The position numbers and the translations under genes were made by a program. A DNA stretch of 64,000 nucleotides from contig NZ_WWCJ01000023.1 in assembly GCF_009857475.1 (NCBI RefSeq), forward strand, positions 23,335 through 87,334, read 5' to 3'. The notes under the pieces were generated by a model. The model saw nothing but the letters and a program-made list of their open reading frames with translations, did no database searches and was not told where the DNA came from. The DNA comes from Pseudoduganella guangdongensis (lineage in GTDB: Bacteria > Pseudomonadota > Gammaproteobacteria > Burkholderiales > Burkholderiaceae_D). Of this stretch, positions 41,269-50,103 are shown piece after piece; positions within the stretch are counted from its first letter, which is position 1; each line of letters starts with the position of its first letter.

Positions 41269-41766
41269 ATGAGTAGTTTTGACGCAACCAATAAGCGCCT
41301 GAAAAATATTCATACTCGCATCCCGGAATTCCCGGAAGACTTGGTACGCCTGCTGCGCATGACCTATCACGTCCAGAAACGCATGAAGGATCTGGCGAAC
41401 TCGGTATTGCGCAAGTACGACCTGGTTGATGCCAGCTACATGGTGCTGGCGGTGCTGTATGGATCGGAGAACGAGACTTCGACCGCATCCAATCTGGGTG
41501 AAGCCTGCATGGAAAAGCCGGCCAACCTGACCCGCGTCTGCAACGACCTGGAAGCGCAAGGCCTGATCACCCGCGGCAACCGTCCGGGCGACCGCCGCTG
41601 CGTGATGATCACGCTGACCGACGCCGGCCGCAACCTGATCGAACAGGTCATGCCCGAAGTCTGGTCGCGCACCACCCGCGCCTACGACGGCTACAACGGC
41701 GACGACATCCGCGTCCAGGAACAACTCTTCAAGCGCCAGCTGGCCAACCTCGACGTCAGCGCTTGA
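41269..41766 (+). CDS. MarR-family transcriptional regulator
   Basis: A 165-residue MarR protein. Helices open at MRMTYHVQKRM-like positions (about residue 27 on), the wHTH is at about 60-110 (TASNLGEACMEKPANLTRVC) and the wing contains GDRRCVMITLT. TTG at 41239 is in frame, but the ATG at 41269 has AGGAG 10 nt upstream and is preferred. An FNR-like site lies upstream, and a bidirectional hairpin terminator ends it. No catabolic gene is adjacent; an autoregulator of efflux or anaerobic stress genes is a guess. Confidence 0.87.
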   Translation: MSSFDATNKRLKNIHTRIPEFPEDLVRLLRMTYHVQKRMKDLANSVLRKYDLVDASYMVLAVLYGSENETSTASNLGEACMEKPANLTRVCNDLEAQGLITRGNRPGDRRCVMITLTDAGRNLIEQVMPEVWSRTTRAYDGYNGDDIRVQEQLFKRQLANLDVSA

Positions 41767-41769
41767 CGT

Positions 41770-41798
41770 AAAAAAATGGGGACGTACCCCATTTTTTT
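41770..41798. terminator. bidirectional terminator built from the GGGGACGTACCCC repeat
   Basis: AAAAAAATGGGG pairs with CCCCATTTTTTT around ACGTA, beginning 4 nt after the MarR stop. A-run and T-run on both sides make it a terminator in both directions, serving the MarR gene and the convergent 103-codon gene. It overlaps the last codon of the latter. Its core ATGGGGACGTACCCCAT is identical to that at 26839-26855, so it is also a dispersed repeat. Confidence 0.8.
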
Positions 41799-42108
41799 AT
41801 TTCTGCGGCGAGGTGTGCTGCATCGCATACCAGAGGTGCTGCCACCAGTGTTCGCGCGAGCGCACCGTCAGCAGGCAGGTGCGGTCAATCTCTTCCTTGA
41901 AGACCTGGTCGCGGCATTCTTTGTTGGCCAGCGCGTGGCGCTGGTTCTCCGCATTCACCACGGCCAGCACCAGCCAGAACACCAGCCCGGATAACACGAC
42001 CACCAGGGTCCAGGCCAGGTGGTTGACCCAGGTGCGCTGCACCAGGCCGGCCTCGTCTGGGGCCGACTCCCGGTACGCGCGCATTACTTCTTCTTCACGT
42101 GGATCCAT
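41797..42108 (-). CDS. small single-span membrane protein of unknown function
   Basis: A 103-residue protein I do not recognise. An acidic N-terminal region (MDPREEEVMRAYRE) precedes one hydrophobic helix at about residues 29-51, then a periplasmic-looking stretch with two Cys (NKECRDQ, DRTCLLT) that could form a disulfide. It starts 3 nt after the dsbA stop and is surely co-transcribed with it. A DsbA substrate or assistant is an inference from this neighbourhood. The final codons run into the terminator hairpin. Confidence 0.7.
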   Translation of the reverse strand: MDPREEEVMRAYRESAPDEAGLVQRTWVNHLAWTLVVVLSGLVFWLVLAVVNAENQRHALANKECRDQVFKEEIDRTCLLTVRSREHWWQHLWYAMQHTSPQK

Positions 42109-42111
42109 TGC

Positions 42112-42771
42112 TTACTTTTTAGTGGCGGCCGACTTGGCCACCAGGTAGTCGAGGACCGCCAGCGCGGCTGCTTGCTGCTGGCTTTCCGGCTGGCCCGGGC
42201 GGCCGGCCATCGATGGCGCGGTGACGTAGCGGCCGTCGACCACCAGGGTCGGGGCCGAATCGATGCCTTTGTATTGGCCGATGGTGGCTGCCATGCGCTT
42301 CATTTTAGACTCGACGCCGAAGGATTTGTAGACGGCTTCGAATTTGGCTTTGTCGACGCCGGCGCTGGCCAGGAAGGCGAACATTTCGTCTTCACGCATC
42401 AGGCGCTTGTGGTCGACGTGCATGGCGTTGAAGATCTTCTGGCTGACGGTCTCGGACAGGCCCATCGCTTCCAGCGTGACGTAGGTGCGCGCCAGCACGT
42501 CCTTCTCGCCGCGCGCGAAGTGCAGGCGGCGGAAGTGGACCTTGTCGGCATTTTGCTTGGCCCAGGCGGCGATGCGCGGTTCGAGCACGAAGCAGTGCGG
42601 GCAGGAATACATGAAGAACTCGACCACTTCGATTTTCTTCCCTTGCGCTTCGCTGCGCACGGGAGTGTCGAGGGTGCGCCAGTCAACGCCCTCTTTCGGA
42701 TCGGCGGCGGAGGCGCCGGCGGCGGTGAACATCAGGGCGGCGGAGGCAAGCAGGAGGCGCAGCAGACGCAT
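42112..42771 (-). CDS. dsbA: periplasmic thiol:disulfide interchange protein DsbA
   Basis: A 219-residue thioredoxin-fold oxidase that introduces disulfides into exported proteins. The signal peptide is residues 1-22 (ends ASA). The active site is Cys57-Pro-His-Cys60 in MYSCPHCFVLEP, and the cis-Pro loop is SAPTLVVDGRY near 173. The helical insert lies in between. DsbA normally needs DsbB for reoxidation; dsbB is not in the window. Gene and length are standard. Confidence 0.95.
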   Translation of the reverse strand: MRLLRLLLASAALMFTAAGASAADPKEGVDWRTLDTPVRSEAQGKKIEVVEFFMYSCPHCFVLEPRIAAWAKQNADKVHFRRLHFARGEKDVLARTYVTLEAMGLSETVSQKIFNAMHVDHKRLMREDEMFAFLASAGVDKAKFEAVYKSFGVESKMKRMAATIGQYKGIDSAPTLVVDGRYVTAPSMAGRPGQPESQQQAAALAVLDYLVAKSAATKK

Positions 42772-42831
42772 GGTGATCCTTACAGGTAAGTAGTAAACGC
42801 AGCGAGATTACCATTTTTTGCGCCCTGTGAT

Positions 42832-42891
42832 CAGCCCCGCCGGCCAAATTGGCGCCGACGGGGCTGGTTTAAGCCGGCTTTAAGGCCGGCC
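42832..42891 (-). terminator. paired hairpins after the btuB gene
   Basis: Two GC hairpins lie just past the btuB stop: GCCGGCTTTAAGGCCGGC at 42873-42890 and CAGCCCCG pairing with CGGGGCTG at 42832-42839 and 42859-42866. An A-run on the plus strand follows only at 42814-42818, so intrinsic termination is likely inefficient. It separates btuB from dsbA. Confidence 0.45.
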
Positions 42892-42895
42892 GCGC

Positions 42896-44839
42896 TTAGA
42901 AGTCGTAGCGCGCGGACACCTTGACCTGGCGGCCATTGTCCGGATAGATGCCGGTGCGGCAGCCGAAGGCCTGGTTGTAGTAGTCCTTGTCCAGCAGGTT
43001 CAGCGCGCTCAGCGCCAGCTCCCATTGGCCGAACTTGCGGGCGTAGCGGCCGTCCACCGTGGTGTAGGCCGGGATGCGCGCGCTGCAGGCGTTGCTGAAA
43101 TCGCTGCCGACGCGCTGACGGGCCACGCGCTGCACGCCGATGTCGGCGCTCTGGCCGTCGGCCGGGGTCCAGGCCAGGCGCACCGTGGCGCTGTACTTCG
43201 GCACCAGCGGCACTTCGCGGCCGGCGTTGCCACCGGAGCGGAAGGTCGCCTCGACCTGCTGGTAGTGGCCCTGCACCTGCCAGGCGGCGGCGAAGCGGTA
43301 GCTGCCGTCCAGCTCAAAGCCTTTGCGCTGGGTCGGTGCCAGGTTGGTGTTGGCGCCGAACAGGCCCGCGGTCGGGTCGTAATAGATCTCGTTGTCCAGG
43401 TTGTGGCGGAACAGGCGCGCGTCGACCTTGGCCGCGCCTTGCGCGTAGCCCAGGCCGATCTCGGCGTCGTGCGAGGTCTGGGTGGCCAGCGGCTTGTTGG
43501 CTTGCGGGGTGTAGGCGTTCTCGTCCGAGGTGGCAACGCGGTAGCTCTGGCCGGCCTTGGCCCAGGCGGTCAGGCCCGGCGCGGCCAGCATGCTGCCCTG
43601 CAGCTCCCAGGCGTTGTGCGCCTGCTTGATACTGTAGGTGGCGGTGGTGTACGGCACCGGATCGAGCGAGTCCTTGTCGAACAGTTCGCGGCGCACGCCG
43701 GCGGCCAGGCGCACTTGCTGGGCGCCGGCGAACTTCACTTCGTCGCGCACATACACGGCCTTGCTGCGCTGGGTGGCGTCGGCGCCGGAGTAGTCGGAAC
43801 GGGTGACGCGGTTCCAGCGGCCGAAGTCAAAGCCCGCGACCAGCTCATTCAGCATGCCGTCGAACTGGGCCAGGTGGCGCAGGCGCGGCGAGAACTGGGT
43901 CTGCTTGCTGTCGTAGACCGACTTGGAACCGAAGTAGGTGGCTTCCACGTCCTTGGTACGGTGCGCCAATTCGGCGGCCAGGTCGAAGGCGCCGACCTTG
44001 CGCTCCCAGGCGGCGGTAAATCGGTTGCTGTCCATCTTGCCGAAATCGTCCGGGGTCTTGGTCTGGCGCGGGTTGTCCAGGAACTGGGCTTCCGTCAGGC
44101 TGCCGGCGAAACGCTGGTCCTGGCGCGCGATATCGGCGCGCAGCGACAGGCGGCCAAAGCCGCCGTTGAATTGCACGCCGCCGTTGAAGCGCGACTGCTT
44201 GAATTCGTTGTTCTTGCGGTAGTTGTCGGTGCGCTGGTGGCCGGCGGAGGCGTCGATGGCCACGCCGTCAAATCCCTGCACCGCACCCAGGCGCACGTCG
44301 GCGCTGTCGAACCGGCCCAGCTCTGCGAACATGCTGCCGCCGCGCGCACCGGCTTGCGGGCGCTTGGTGGTGATGCTGATCACGCCGCCGGTGGCGCCTT
44401 CGCCATACAGCACGCTGGCGCCGCCGCGCATGATGTCGATGCGCTCGACCAGGTCGATCGGGATGGTGGACAGGGTGGCCGGGGTCAGCTCGTTGTCGTT
44501 CATGCGCACGCCGTCCAGCACCACGACCACGTTCTGGTCGCTGGTGCTGCCGAAGCCGCGCAGGTCGAGGCTGAAGTCCGGGCTGCCGGTCAGGCTCTGG
44601 CGGCCGTACACGCCGCCGATTTTGCGCAGCGCCTGGTTGACGTCGGTGACGCCGGCGCGGCGGATGTCCGCGGCGCTGATGCTGGTGGCGCCGATCGGCA
44701 GCAGCGACGGGTCGCTGGCGAAGCGGGAACCGCTGATGACAATGGTCTGGGAATCCTGGGTATTTTGGGCGAATGCGGGCGCGGCAAAGCACAGGGCAAG
44801 GGCCGCGGACAGGGCGCAGCGTGGCGAGAAGATGGTCAT
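42896..44839 (-). CDS. btuB: TonB-dependent vitamin B12 receptor (BtuB-type)
   Basis: A 647-residue outer-membrane receptor. Signal peptide residues 1-24 (ends AFAQ), TonB box QTIVISG, plug with VVVVLDGVRMNDNELTPA and VERIDIMRGGASVLYGEGATG, and a barrel ending in the aromatic segment QVKVSARYDF. The upstream leader is a cobalamin riboswitch, which makes corrinoid uptake the best call. The ATG at 44839 is chosen over the earlier in-frame start, which lies within the leader. No btuCDF genes are nearby. BtuB proteins of this size are common. Confidence 0.9.
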   Translation of the reverse strand: MTIFSPRCALSAALALCFAAPAFAQNTQDSQTIVISGSRFASDPSLLPIGATSISAADIRRAGVTDVNQALRKIGGVYGRQSLTGSPDFSLDLRGFGSTSDQNVVVVLDGVRMNDNELTPATLSTIPIDLVERIDIMRGGASVLYGEGATGGVISITTKRPQAGARGGSMFAELGRFDSADVRLGAVQGFDGVAIDASAGHQRTDNYRKNNEFKQSRFNGGVQFNGGFGRLSLRADIARQDQRFAGSLTEAQFLDNPRQTKTPDDFGKMDSNRFTAAWERKVGAFDLAAELAHRTKDVEATYFGSKSVYDSKQTQFSPRLRHLAQFDGMLNELVAGFDFGRWNRVTRSDYSGADATQRSKAVYVRDEVKFAGAQQVRLAAGVRRELFDKDSLDPVPYTTATYSIKQAHNAWELQGSMLAAPGLTAWAKAGQSYRVATSDENAYTPQANKPLATQTSHDAEIGLGYAQGAAKVDARLFRHNLDNEIYYDPTAGLFGANTNLAPTQRKGFELDGSYRFAAAWQVQGHYQQVEATFRSGGNAGREVPLVPKYSATVRLAWTPADGQSADIGVQRVARQRVGSDFSNACSARIPAYTTVDGRYARKFGQWELALSALNLLDKDYYNQAFGCRTGIYPDNGRQVKVSARYDF

Positions 44840-44851
44840 GACATGCGAATA

Positions 44852-44883
44852 GAAAAAGTATCCGCCTGCCTCCCCGCAGCCGG
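44852..44883 (-). terminator. candidate riboswitch expression platform (terminator)
   Basis: On the minus strand CCGGCTGC pairs with GCAGGCGG (seven of eight pairs) around GGGGAG, followed by ATACTTTTT. It lies between the cobalamin aptamer and the btuB ATG, where a B12-dependent terminator would be. A second hairpin at 44892-44919, between the aptamer and this one, could be the competing structure. Confidence 0.5.
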
Positions 44884-44926
44884 AATCCACAGAAGTCGCG
44901 CCCTGCGCGGGCGCGCTTCCACCTCC

Positions 44927-45098
44927 CTGGCCGGTATCCGGGCTGGCAAGACTGACCGGGCCACCTTCCTATGCGCTGCATAGTGGTCTCTGGCGCGGCC
45001 TGCCGTCGTAAGGACGGCGCTTGCGTACCGTTGCGGGGGCAGCACTGTGCGTTTCCCGTTTAACTGCCTCCACGAACAGGAGGCGGGCACCAAGGCGC
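44927..45098 (-). ncRNA. cobalamin riboswitch
   Basis: Read on the minus strand from 45098, the conserved blocks appear in order: GGTGCCCGCC, a variable arm, AACGGGAAACGCACAGTGC, GCTGCCCCCGCAACGGTA (the B12-box core), and finally GCCAGCCCGGATACCGGCC. These match the cobalamin aptamer consensus. It lies about 88 nt before the btuB start and should shut off receptor synthesis when adenosylcobalamin is abundant. The rest of 44840-45185 holds the terminator and divergent promoter; no further gene is seen. Confidence 0.93.
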
Positions 45099-45185
45099 GC
45101 ACATTATACGCTGCTTAAAATTCGCATGAAAGTTTGGTAATTAGTTTGGTATATTTTCGCGTTGCTAATTCTTTAATGGAACGCT

Positions 45186-47375
45186 ATGCGCATCGCACAT
45201 TTATTGGCCGCGGCCGCCCTATTGGGCGGGGTTGCGGTTTCGGCCGGACTGATGGCGGAAGGCGGCAGCCCGGCCACCGTGCCGGCAGCCGGCACCGACA
45301 TCGCCTTGGCGCCGCCCAAAGCGGCCGCCGTGACGCAACCGAGCGCGCCGGGCGCCTGGGGCGGCATCCGCAGCGGCCAGGAGGCCACCCTGTCCGACCG
45401 CGTGGTGGACTACCGGATCGAAGCCACGCTCGATCCGGTCAAGCACACCATCGACGGCAAGCAGCGCCTGACCTGGCGCAACCGCAGCGACCAGCCGGTG
45501 CGCAGCGTCTACCTGCACCTGTACCTGAACGCCTTCCAGAACGCGGAAAGCACCTTCCACACCGAGCAGCGCAAGAGCGGCGCCGGCATCCGCAACAGTA
45601 GCCTGAGCCAGGACGGCGAGTGGGGCTATATGGAACTGCGCAGCGTGCAGCAAGGCGGCGCCAAGGTGCCGTGGACCTTCGTGCAGCCGGACGGCGGCCC
45701 GGCCACCGACCAAACCGTGGTGCGCATGGACCTGCCGCAGGCCGTGGCGCCCGGCGCCAGTACCACGCTCGACATCAGCTTCTTCGACCAGCTGCCGCGC
45801 GTGATGGCGCGCAGCGGCTACTTCGACAGCTTCCACCTGGTGGCGCAGTGGTTCCCCAAGATCGCCGTGCTGGAGCTGCCGGGCGAGCGCGGCGCCACCA
45901 CGCTGCGCTGGAACGCGCATGAATACCACGCCGAATCGGAGTACTACGCCGACTTTGGCAGCTATGATGTGAAGCTGACCGTGCCCCGCGAGTACACGGT
46001 GGGCGCCACCGGCGAGCTGCAGGGCACGCCGGTGGAAAAGGACGGCCGGCTGACCCACCACTTCATCCAGGGCGACGTGCACGATTTCGCCTGGAGCGCC
46101 GACAAGCGCAGCGCCAAGCCGCTGGTCGACACCTGGAGCGGCCATGGCGGCGCGCCGGTCAAGATCACCGTGCTGTTCCCGCCGGAGCTGGCCTCGAACG
46201 CGGCGCCCACCATGCAGGCGGCCAAGGATGCGCTGGCCTACTTCTCGCGCACGCTGGGGCCCTACCCGTACAAGACGCTGACCATCGTGGTGCCGCCGCA
46301 TAACGCCAGCGAGGCCGAGGGCATGGAATACCCGACCTTCTTCACCACCGGCGCCGCTCCCGGCCTGGAAGCGGGCACCACGGCCGCCGCCATGCTGGAC
46401 TTCGTCACCATCCATGAATTCGGCCACGGCTATTTCTACGGCATCCTGGCCAGCAACGAGTTCGAGGAGCCGTTCCTGGACGAGGGCCTGAACGAGTACT
46501 GGAACCACCGCATGCTGCGCGACAGCGGCAGGAAAATGCCGCTCACGACGCCGTTCCTGCGCCGCATCGGCTTCGCGCCGCAGGCCAGCGGCTTTGAGTT
46601 CGAGCGCATGGGCACGCCGCGCGACGAGCCGTCCGACCCGCTGGGACAAAATGCCTACCATCGCCTGCAAGGGGTCGGCCCGGTCTACACGCGCGGCGCC
46701 ACCACCATGCGCGACCTGGAAGCGCAGCTGGGCAAGGACACCATGGAGCGCGCCTTCAAGGAATACTACCGTCGCTGGAAATTCCGCCACCCGAGCATTG
46801 CCGACTTCCGCGAAGTGCTGGCGGAGGTGAGCGGCCAGCGCAAGCTGGTGGAGACCGTGTTCGCGCAGCAGGTGTACGCCGTGACGCGCGTGGACGACCG
46901 CATTTCCTCCTTTACCAGCGAGGAGCTGGCGCCGACGCCGGGCGTGCGCCTGCAGGACGGCAAGCGCGTGGACGTCAGCGCGGAGCAAGCCGCGCGCCAG
47001 GCCGACCAGCTGCGCGAGCAATGGGAGCAGGCGCACCCGGACGCCAAGCCGGGCACCGGCCCCTTCCCCTACCTGACCACGGTCACCGTGCGCCGCCGCG
47101 GCGCGGACGTGCCGCAAACCCTGCTGGTGGAGTTTGCCGACGGCAGCAAGGAAACCGTGCAGTGGAGCGGCGAGCGGCGCTGGCACACCTTCGAATGGCG
47201 TAAGCCGGTGAAAGCGGTCTCGGCGCGCATCGACCCCGAAGGCAAGCACCTGCTCGACGTCAACAAGCTCGATGACAGCCGCACGCTGAAACAGGACGGC
47301 AGCGCAGCGCGCCGCTGGACCGCCGACCTGGCCGCCATCTTCCAGTCCCTTATTGCCCTGATTGCCACCGTATGA
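45186..47375 (+). CDS. exported M1-family-like zinc metallopeptidase
   Basis: A 729-residue protein with a Sec signal (about 1-24). The catalytic region is HEFGHGYFYG with His410, Glu411 and His414, plus the third ligand in LDEGLNEYW. EGMEYPTFF is in the position of the aminopeptidase GxMEN motif but is altered. About residues 75-330 form the beta-rich N-terminal domain. The C-terminal part (after 560) is large and charged. It resembles M1-like proteins found with ABC-2 type systems. Substrate is unknown. The next gene overlaps by 4 nt and encodes a membrane protein, so the two act together. Confidence 0.85.
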   Translation: MRIAHLLAAAALLGGVAVSAGLMAEGGSPATVPAAGTDIALAPPKAAAVTQPSAPGAWGGIRSGQEATLSDRVVDYRIEATLDPVKHTIDGKQRLTWRNRSDQPVRSVYLHLYLNAFQNAESTFHTEQRKSGAGIRNSSLSQDGEWGYMELRSVQQGGAKVPWTFVQPDGGPATDQTVVRMDLPQAVAPGASTTLDISFFDQLPRVMARSGYFDSFHLVAQWFPKIAVLELPGERGATTLRWNAHEYHAESEYYADFGSYDVKLTVPREYTVGATGELQGTPVEKDGRLTHHFIQGDVHDFAWSADKRSAKPLVDTWSGHGGAPVKITVLFPPELASNAAPTMQAAKDALAYFSRTLGPYPYKTLTIVVPPHNASEAEGMEYPTFFTTGAAPGLEAGTTAAAMLDFVTIHEFGHGYFYGILASNEFEEPFLDEGLNEYWNHRMLRDSGRKMPLTTPFLRRIGFAPQASGFEFERMGTPRDEPSDPLGQNAYHRLQGVGPVYTRGATTMRDLEAQLGKDTMERAFKEYYRRWKFRHPSIADFREVLAEVSGQRKLVETVFAQQVYAVTRVDDRISSFTSEELAPTPGVRLQDGKRVDVSAEQAARQADQLREQWEQAHPDAKPGTGPFPYLTTVTVRRRGADVPQTLLVEFADGSKETVQWSGERRWHTFEWRKPVKAVSARIDPEGKHLLDVNKLDDSRTLKQDGSAARRWTADLAAIFQSLIALIATV

Positions 47376-48232
47376 AGCTGACCACCACCCTTCTCCACGC
47401 CGGCCGCGCTGCCCTGCAATGGCGCCTGCTCCTGCTCTGGCTGGCCGCCGTGCTGCTGCCGACCGCGGTGCTGGCCCTGCCCTTCTGGCATGCGCTGGCG
47501 CCGGCCCTCAGCCATTCGGTGCGCGCGCCGGAACTGGCGCAGGCGCTCGACCTGATGAGCGTTGCCGACATCATCGGCGAAATGCGGCGCAGCACCGTGG
47601 CGCTGCAGGCCGGCGGCCTGGTAGCCCTGGCGCTGACCCTGCTGCTGTCGCCGTTCCTGACCGGCGCCATCGTCACCGCCGGGCGCGCGCCGCACACCGC
47701 CACCCTGCGCGAGCTGGTGGCGGGCGGCGTGGCGGAATACCCGCGCATGTTCCGCATGCTGCTGTGGGCCGTGGTGCCGCTGGGCGCGGCGCTGGCGCTG
47801 GGCGCCGCCCTGACCGGAGCGGCCGACGACTTTTCCGCCACGGCGGTGCAGGCGGCGGACGCCGCACCGTGGCAATGGGCGGCCGCCCTCGGCGCCGTGC
47901 TGCTAGTGGCCCTGGCCAACCTGACGCTGGACGCGGGCCGCGCCCAGCTGGCGGTCGACCGCCGCCGCACCTCGGCCGTCAAGGCCTGGTGGCGCGGCGT
48001 GCAGCTGCTGTTGCGCCGTCCCGGCGCGGTACTGGGCTGCTATGCCCTGCTGACCAGCGCCGGCCTGCTGCTGGCCGCCTTGCTGGCGCTGGCGCGCCTG
48101 CAGGTCCAGGGCAGCAATGGCGTGCTGCTGCTGGCGGCCTTCGCCCTGGCGCAGCTGGTGGCGCTGGCCGTGGCATGGATGCGCGCGGCGCGCCTGCTGG
48201 CGCTGATGTCGCTGTCTGCAGCGCAGCGCTAA
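47372..48232 (+). CDS. multi-span inner-membrane protein coupled to the metallopeptidase
   Basis: A 286-residue protein with about six hydrophobic segments (near residues 18-38, 75-98, 120-145, 165-190, 218-243 and 248-273). No ATP-binding or catalytic motif is seen. I do not recognise the family beyond a general membrane protein. It overlaps the peptidase stop by 4 nt (ATGA), so translation is coupled. It may anchor or cooperate with the exported peptidase. Confidence 0.75.
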   Translation: MKLTTTLLHAGRAALQWRLLLLWLAAVLLPTAVLALPFWHALAPALSHSVRAPELAQALDLMSVADIIGEMRRSTVALQAGGLVALALTLLLSPFLTGAIVTAGRAPHTATLRELVAGGVAEYPRMFRMLLWAVVPLGAALALGAALTGAADDFSATAVQAADAAPWQWAAALGAVLLVALANLTLDAGRAQLAVDRRRTSAVKAWWRGVQLLLRRPGAVLGCYALLTSAGLLLAALLALARLQVQGSNGVLLLAAFALAQLVALAVAWMRAARLLALMSLSAAQR

Positions 48233-48251
48233 GGGGCGTATAGTGGCGGGC

Positions 48252-49040
48252 ATGACTACCTTGCCTACCTTCTACCTGTCGCACGGCGGCGGCCCCTGGC
48301 CCTGGATGCGCGAGCAGTCCGGCAGCGCCTACGACCAGCTGGACGCCGCGCTGCGCGACCTGCCGCGCCAGGCCGGCGGCAAGCCGCAAGCCATCCTGGT
48401 CGTCACCGCCCATTGGGAGGGGCGCGCCTTCCTGGTCTCGGCGGCGCCCCGGCCGCCGATGCTCTACGACTATGGCGGCTTCCCGCCGCATACCTACCAG
48501 ATCCAGTATCCCGCGCCCGGCTCGCCGGCGCTGGCGGCGCGCGTGGCGCAGCTGCTGGGCACGCGCGCGGCGCTGGACCATGAGCGCGGCCTGGATCACG
48601 GCACCTTCAGCGCCATGTACCCCGCTTTTCCCGAGGCCGATGTGCCGATCGTGCAGTTGTCGCTGCGGCAGGGTCTGGATCCGGCGGAGCACCTGGCAGC
48701 GGGCCACCTGCTGCGGCCATTGCGCGATGAAGGTGTTTTGATCGTCGGCAGTGGGCTGAGCTACCATAACCTGCGCGCCTTCAATGCGGCCGGGGCGGAA
48801 GCGTCGCGCGTGTTCGATGCCTGGCTGCGCGAGACCATGGCGGCGGCGCCGGCGGAGCGCACGGCGCGCCTGCTGGCGTGGGAAAGCGCCCCGGCGGCGC
48901 GCCTGGCGCATCCGCGCGAAGAGCATTTGCTGCCGCTGATGGTGGCGGTGGGCGCGGCCGAGGATTCAGCCGCGCAGGTGGTGTATCACGAGGACCGCTT
49001 CATGGGGGCGCTGGCGGTCAGCAGCTTTATGCTGGCCTGA
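48252..49040 (+). CDS. class III extradiol dioxygenase (LigB/YgiD-like)
   Basis: A 262-residue LigB-fold oxygenase that opens catechol-type rings next to the hydroxyls using non-heme metal. Metal-binding and acid/base His are expected in LSHGGG, VVTAHWEG, LDHGTF and the late YHEDRF. The pattern matches the 4,5-DOPA/YgiD group. ATG at 48252 is chosen; a GTG three codons earlier is in frame but has no better signal. It lies just after the membrane protein gene and shares a convergent end with the GTPase gene. The substrate is unknown; no ring-cleavage operon surrounds it. Confidence 0.88.
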   Translation: MTTLPTFYLSHGGGPWPWMREQSGSAYDQLDAALRDLPRQAGGKPQAILVVTAHWEGRAFLVSAAPRPPMLYDYGGFPPHTYQIQYPAPGSPALAARVAQLLGTRAALDHERGLDHGTFSAMYPAFPEADVPIVQLSLRQGLDPAEHLAAGHLLRPLRDEGVLIVGSGLSYHNLRAFNAAGAEASRVFDAWLRETMAAAPAERTARLLAWESAPAARLAHPREEHLLPLMVAVGAAEDSAAQVVYHEDRFMGALAVSSFMLA

Positions 49041-49041
49041 A

Positions 49042-49060
49042 CGGGAAACCCGGTTTCCCG
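49042..49060. terminator. hairpin between convergent dioxygenase and rbgA genes
   Basis: CGGGAAACC-C-GGTTTCCCG is a perfect 9-bp inverted repeat in the 33-nt gap between two convergent genes. T-rich tails are weak, so strong intrinsic termination is unlikely; it may still act as a shared transcription boundary. Confidence 0.45.
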
Positions 49061-49073
49061 GTTGTCTGCCAGC

Positions 49074-50021
49074 TTACGTCCCGCGCTTGCCCTTCATGCG
49101 CTCGGCTTCCTTCTCGGCAGCCTTACGCGCCGCCTCTTCCGCCTTGATGCGCTCTTGCTCAATATGCACGGCCAGCGCCGCAGCGCGGGTTTCCGGCGTC
49201 TCCAGCGAAATGCGGCCCAGCAGGCCGCTGCGGTAATCCTGCAGCAGCATGTGCGACGCTTTCTCAAAGTCCCACTCGCCGCCCTTCAGGCGGTAGCTGC
49301 GCAACTGCGCCACGCGTTCGATCAGCGCCACGCCATCCATCGCCGACACATCGGCCTTATAGCGCGCCTTGAGCAGCTCCGGATAGCGCTTCAGCAGCTC
49401 CTCCGCCAGCCAGATCGCCACCTCATCCTCGATCAGCGCATTGGCGCCGATCGCGTGCGAGGCCGCCAGCGCCATGCCGTCCGACGGCATCTCGATCTTC
49501 GGCCACAACAGGCCCGGCGTATCGATCAGCACTGTTTCCATATCGAGGTAAATCTTTTGCTGCTGCTTGGTCACCGCCGGTTCATCGCCCACCTTGGCCA
49601 CGCGGCGCTTGAGCAGCGCGTTCATCAAGGTCGATTTGCCCACGTTCGGGATGCCCATGATCATCATGCGCAGCGGCTTGAGGGCATCGCTGCGGTGCGG
49701 CGCCAGCTTGCGCGCCTTGGCGATCACCTTCGCCACGTCGGACGGCTTCTTGGTCGTCATCGCATAGGCGGTCACGCTCTTGTCCTGCTCGAAATGGCGG
49801 ATCCAGGCCGCCGTCGCGTCCGGGTCGGCCAGGTCGATCTTGTTCAGGATTTTCAGGCAAGGGCGCTGGCGGAACTTGCGCAGCTCCTCCACCAGCGGGT
49901 TGCAGCTGGCCGCAGGCAGGCGCGCGTCAACCACTTCGATGACGACGTCGACATCGGCCATCTGTTCCGCCGCCTTTTTCTTGGCGGCGTTCATATGCCC
50001 GGGGAACCATTGGATAGACAT
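49074..50021 (-). CDS. rbgA: ribosome biogenesis GTPase (YlqF/RbgA family)
   Basis: A 315-residue circularly permuted GTPase needed for late 50S assembly. The G4 motif NKIDLAD comes first, then G1 GIPNVGKSTLMN near residue 124 and G3 DTPGLLWPK. The N-terminal IQWFPGHMNAAKK is a strong family signature. A charged C-terminal tail rich in Glu and Lys follows. Start ATG at 50021 matches this signature. It converges on the dioxygenase gene. No other ribosome-assembly gene is near. No lesion is visible. Confidence 0.94.
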   Translation of the reverse strand: MSIQWFPGHMNAAKKKAAEQMADVDVVIEVVDARLPAASCNPLVEELRKFRQRPCLKILNKIDLADPDATAAWIRHFEQDKSVTAYAMTTKKPSDVAKVIAKARKLAPHRSDALKPLRMMIMGIPNVGKSTLMNALLKRRVAKVGDEPAVTKQQQKIYLDMETVLIDTPGLLWPKIEMPSDGMALAASHAIGANALIEDEVAIWLAEELLKRYPELLKARYKADVSAMDGVALIERVAQLRSYRLKGGEWDFEKASHMLLQDYRSGLLGRISLETPETRAAALAVHIEQERIKAEEAARKAAEKEAERMKGKRGT

Positions 50022-50103
50022 GCTCTTGCCTTACGAATCGAATCAACAATCCGCTATTTTACATGGCGGCAGCACTTTACTGCCATTTGCCAAACGGGCA
50101 ACT

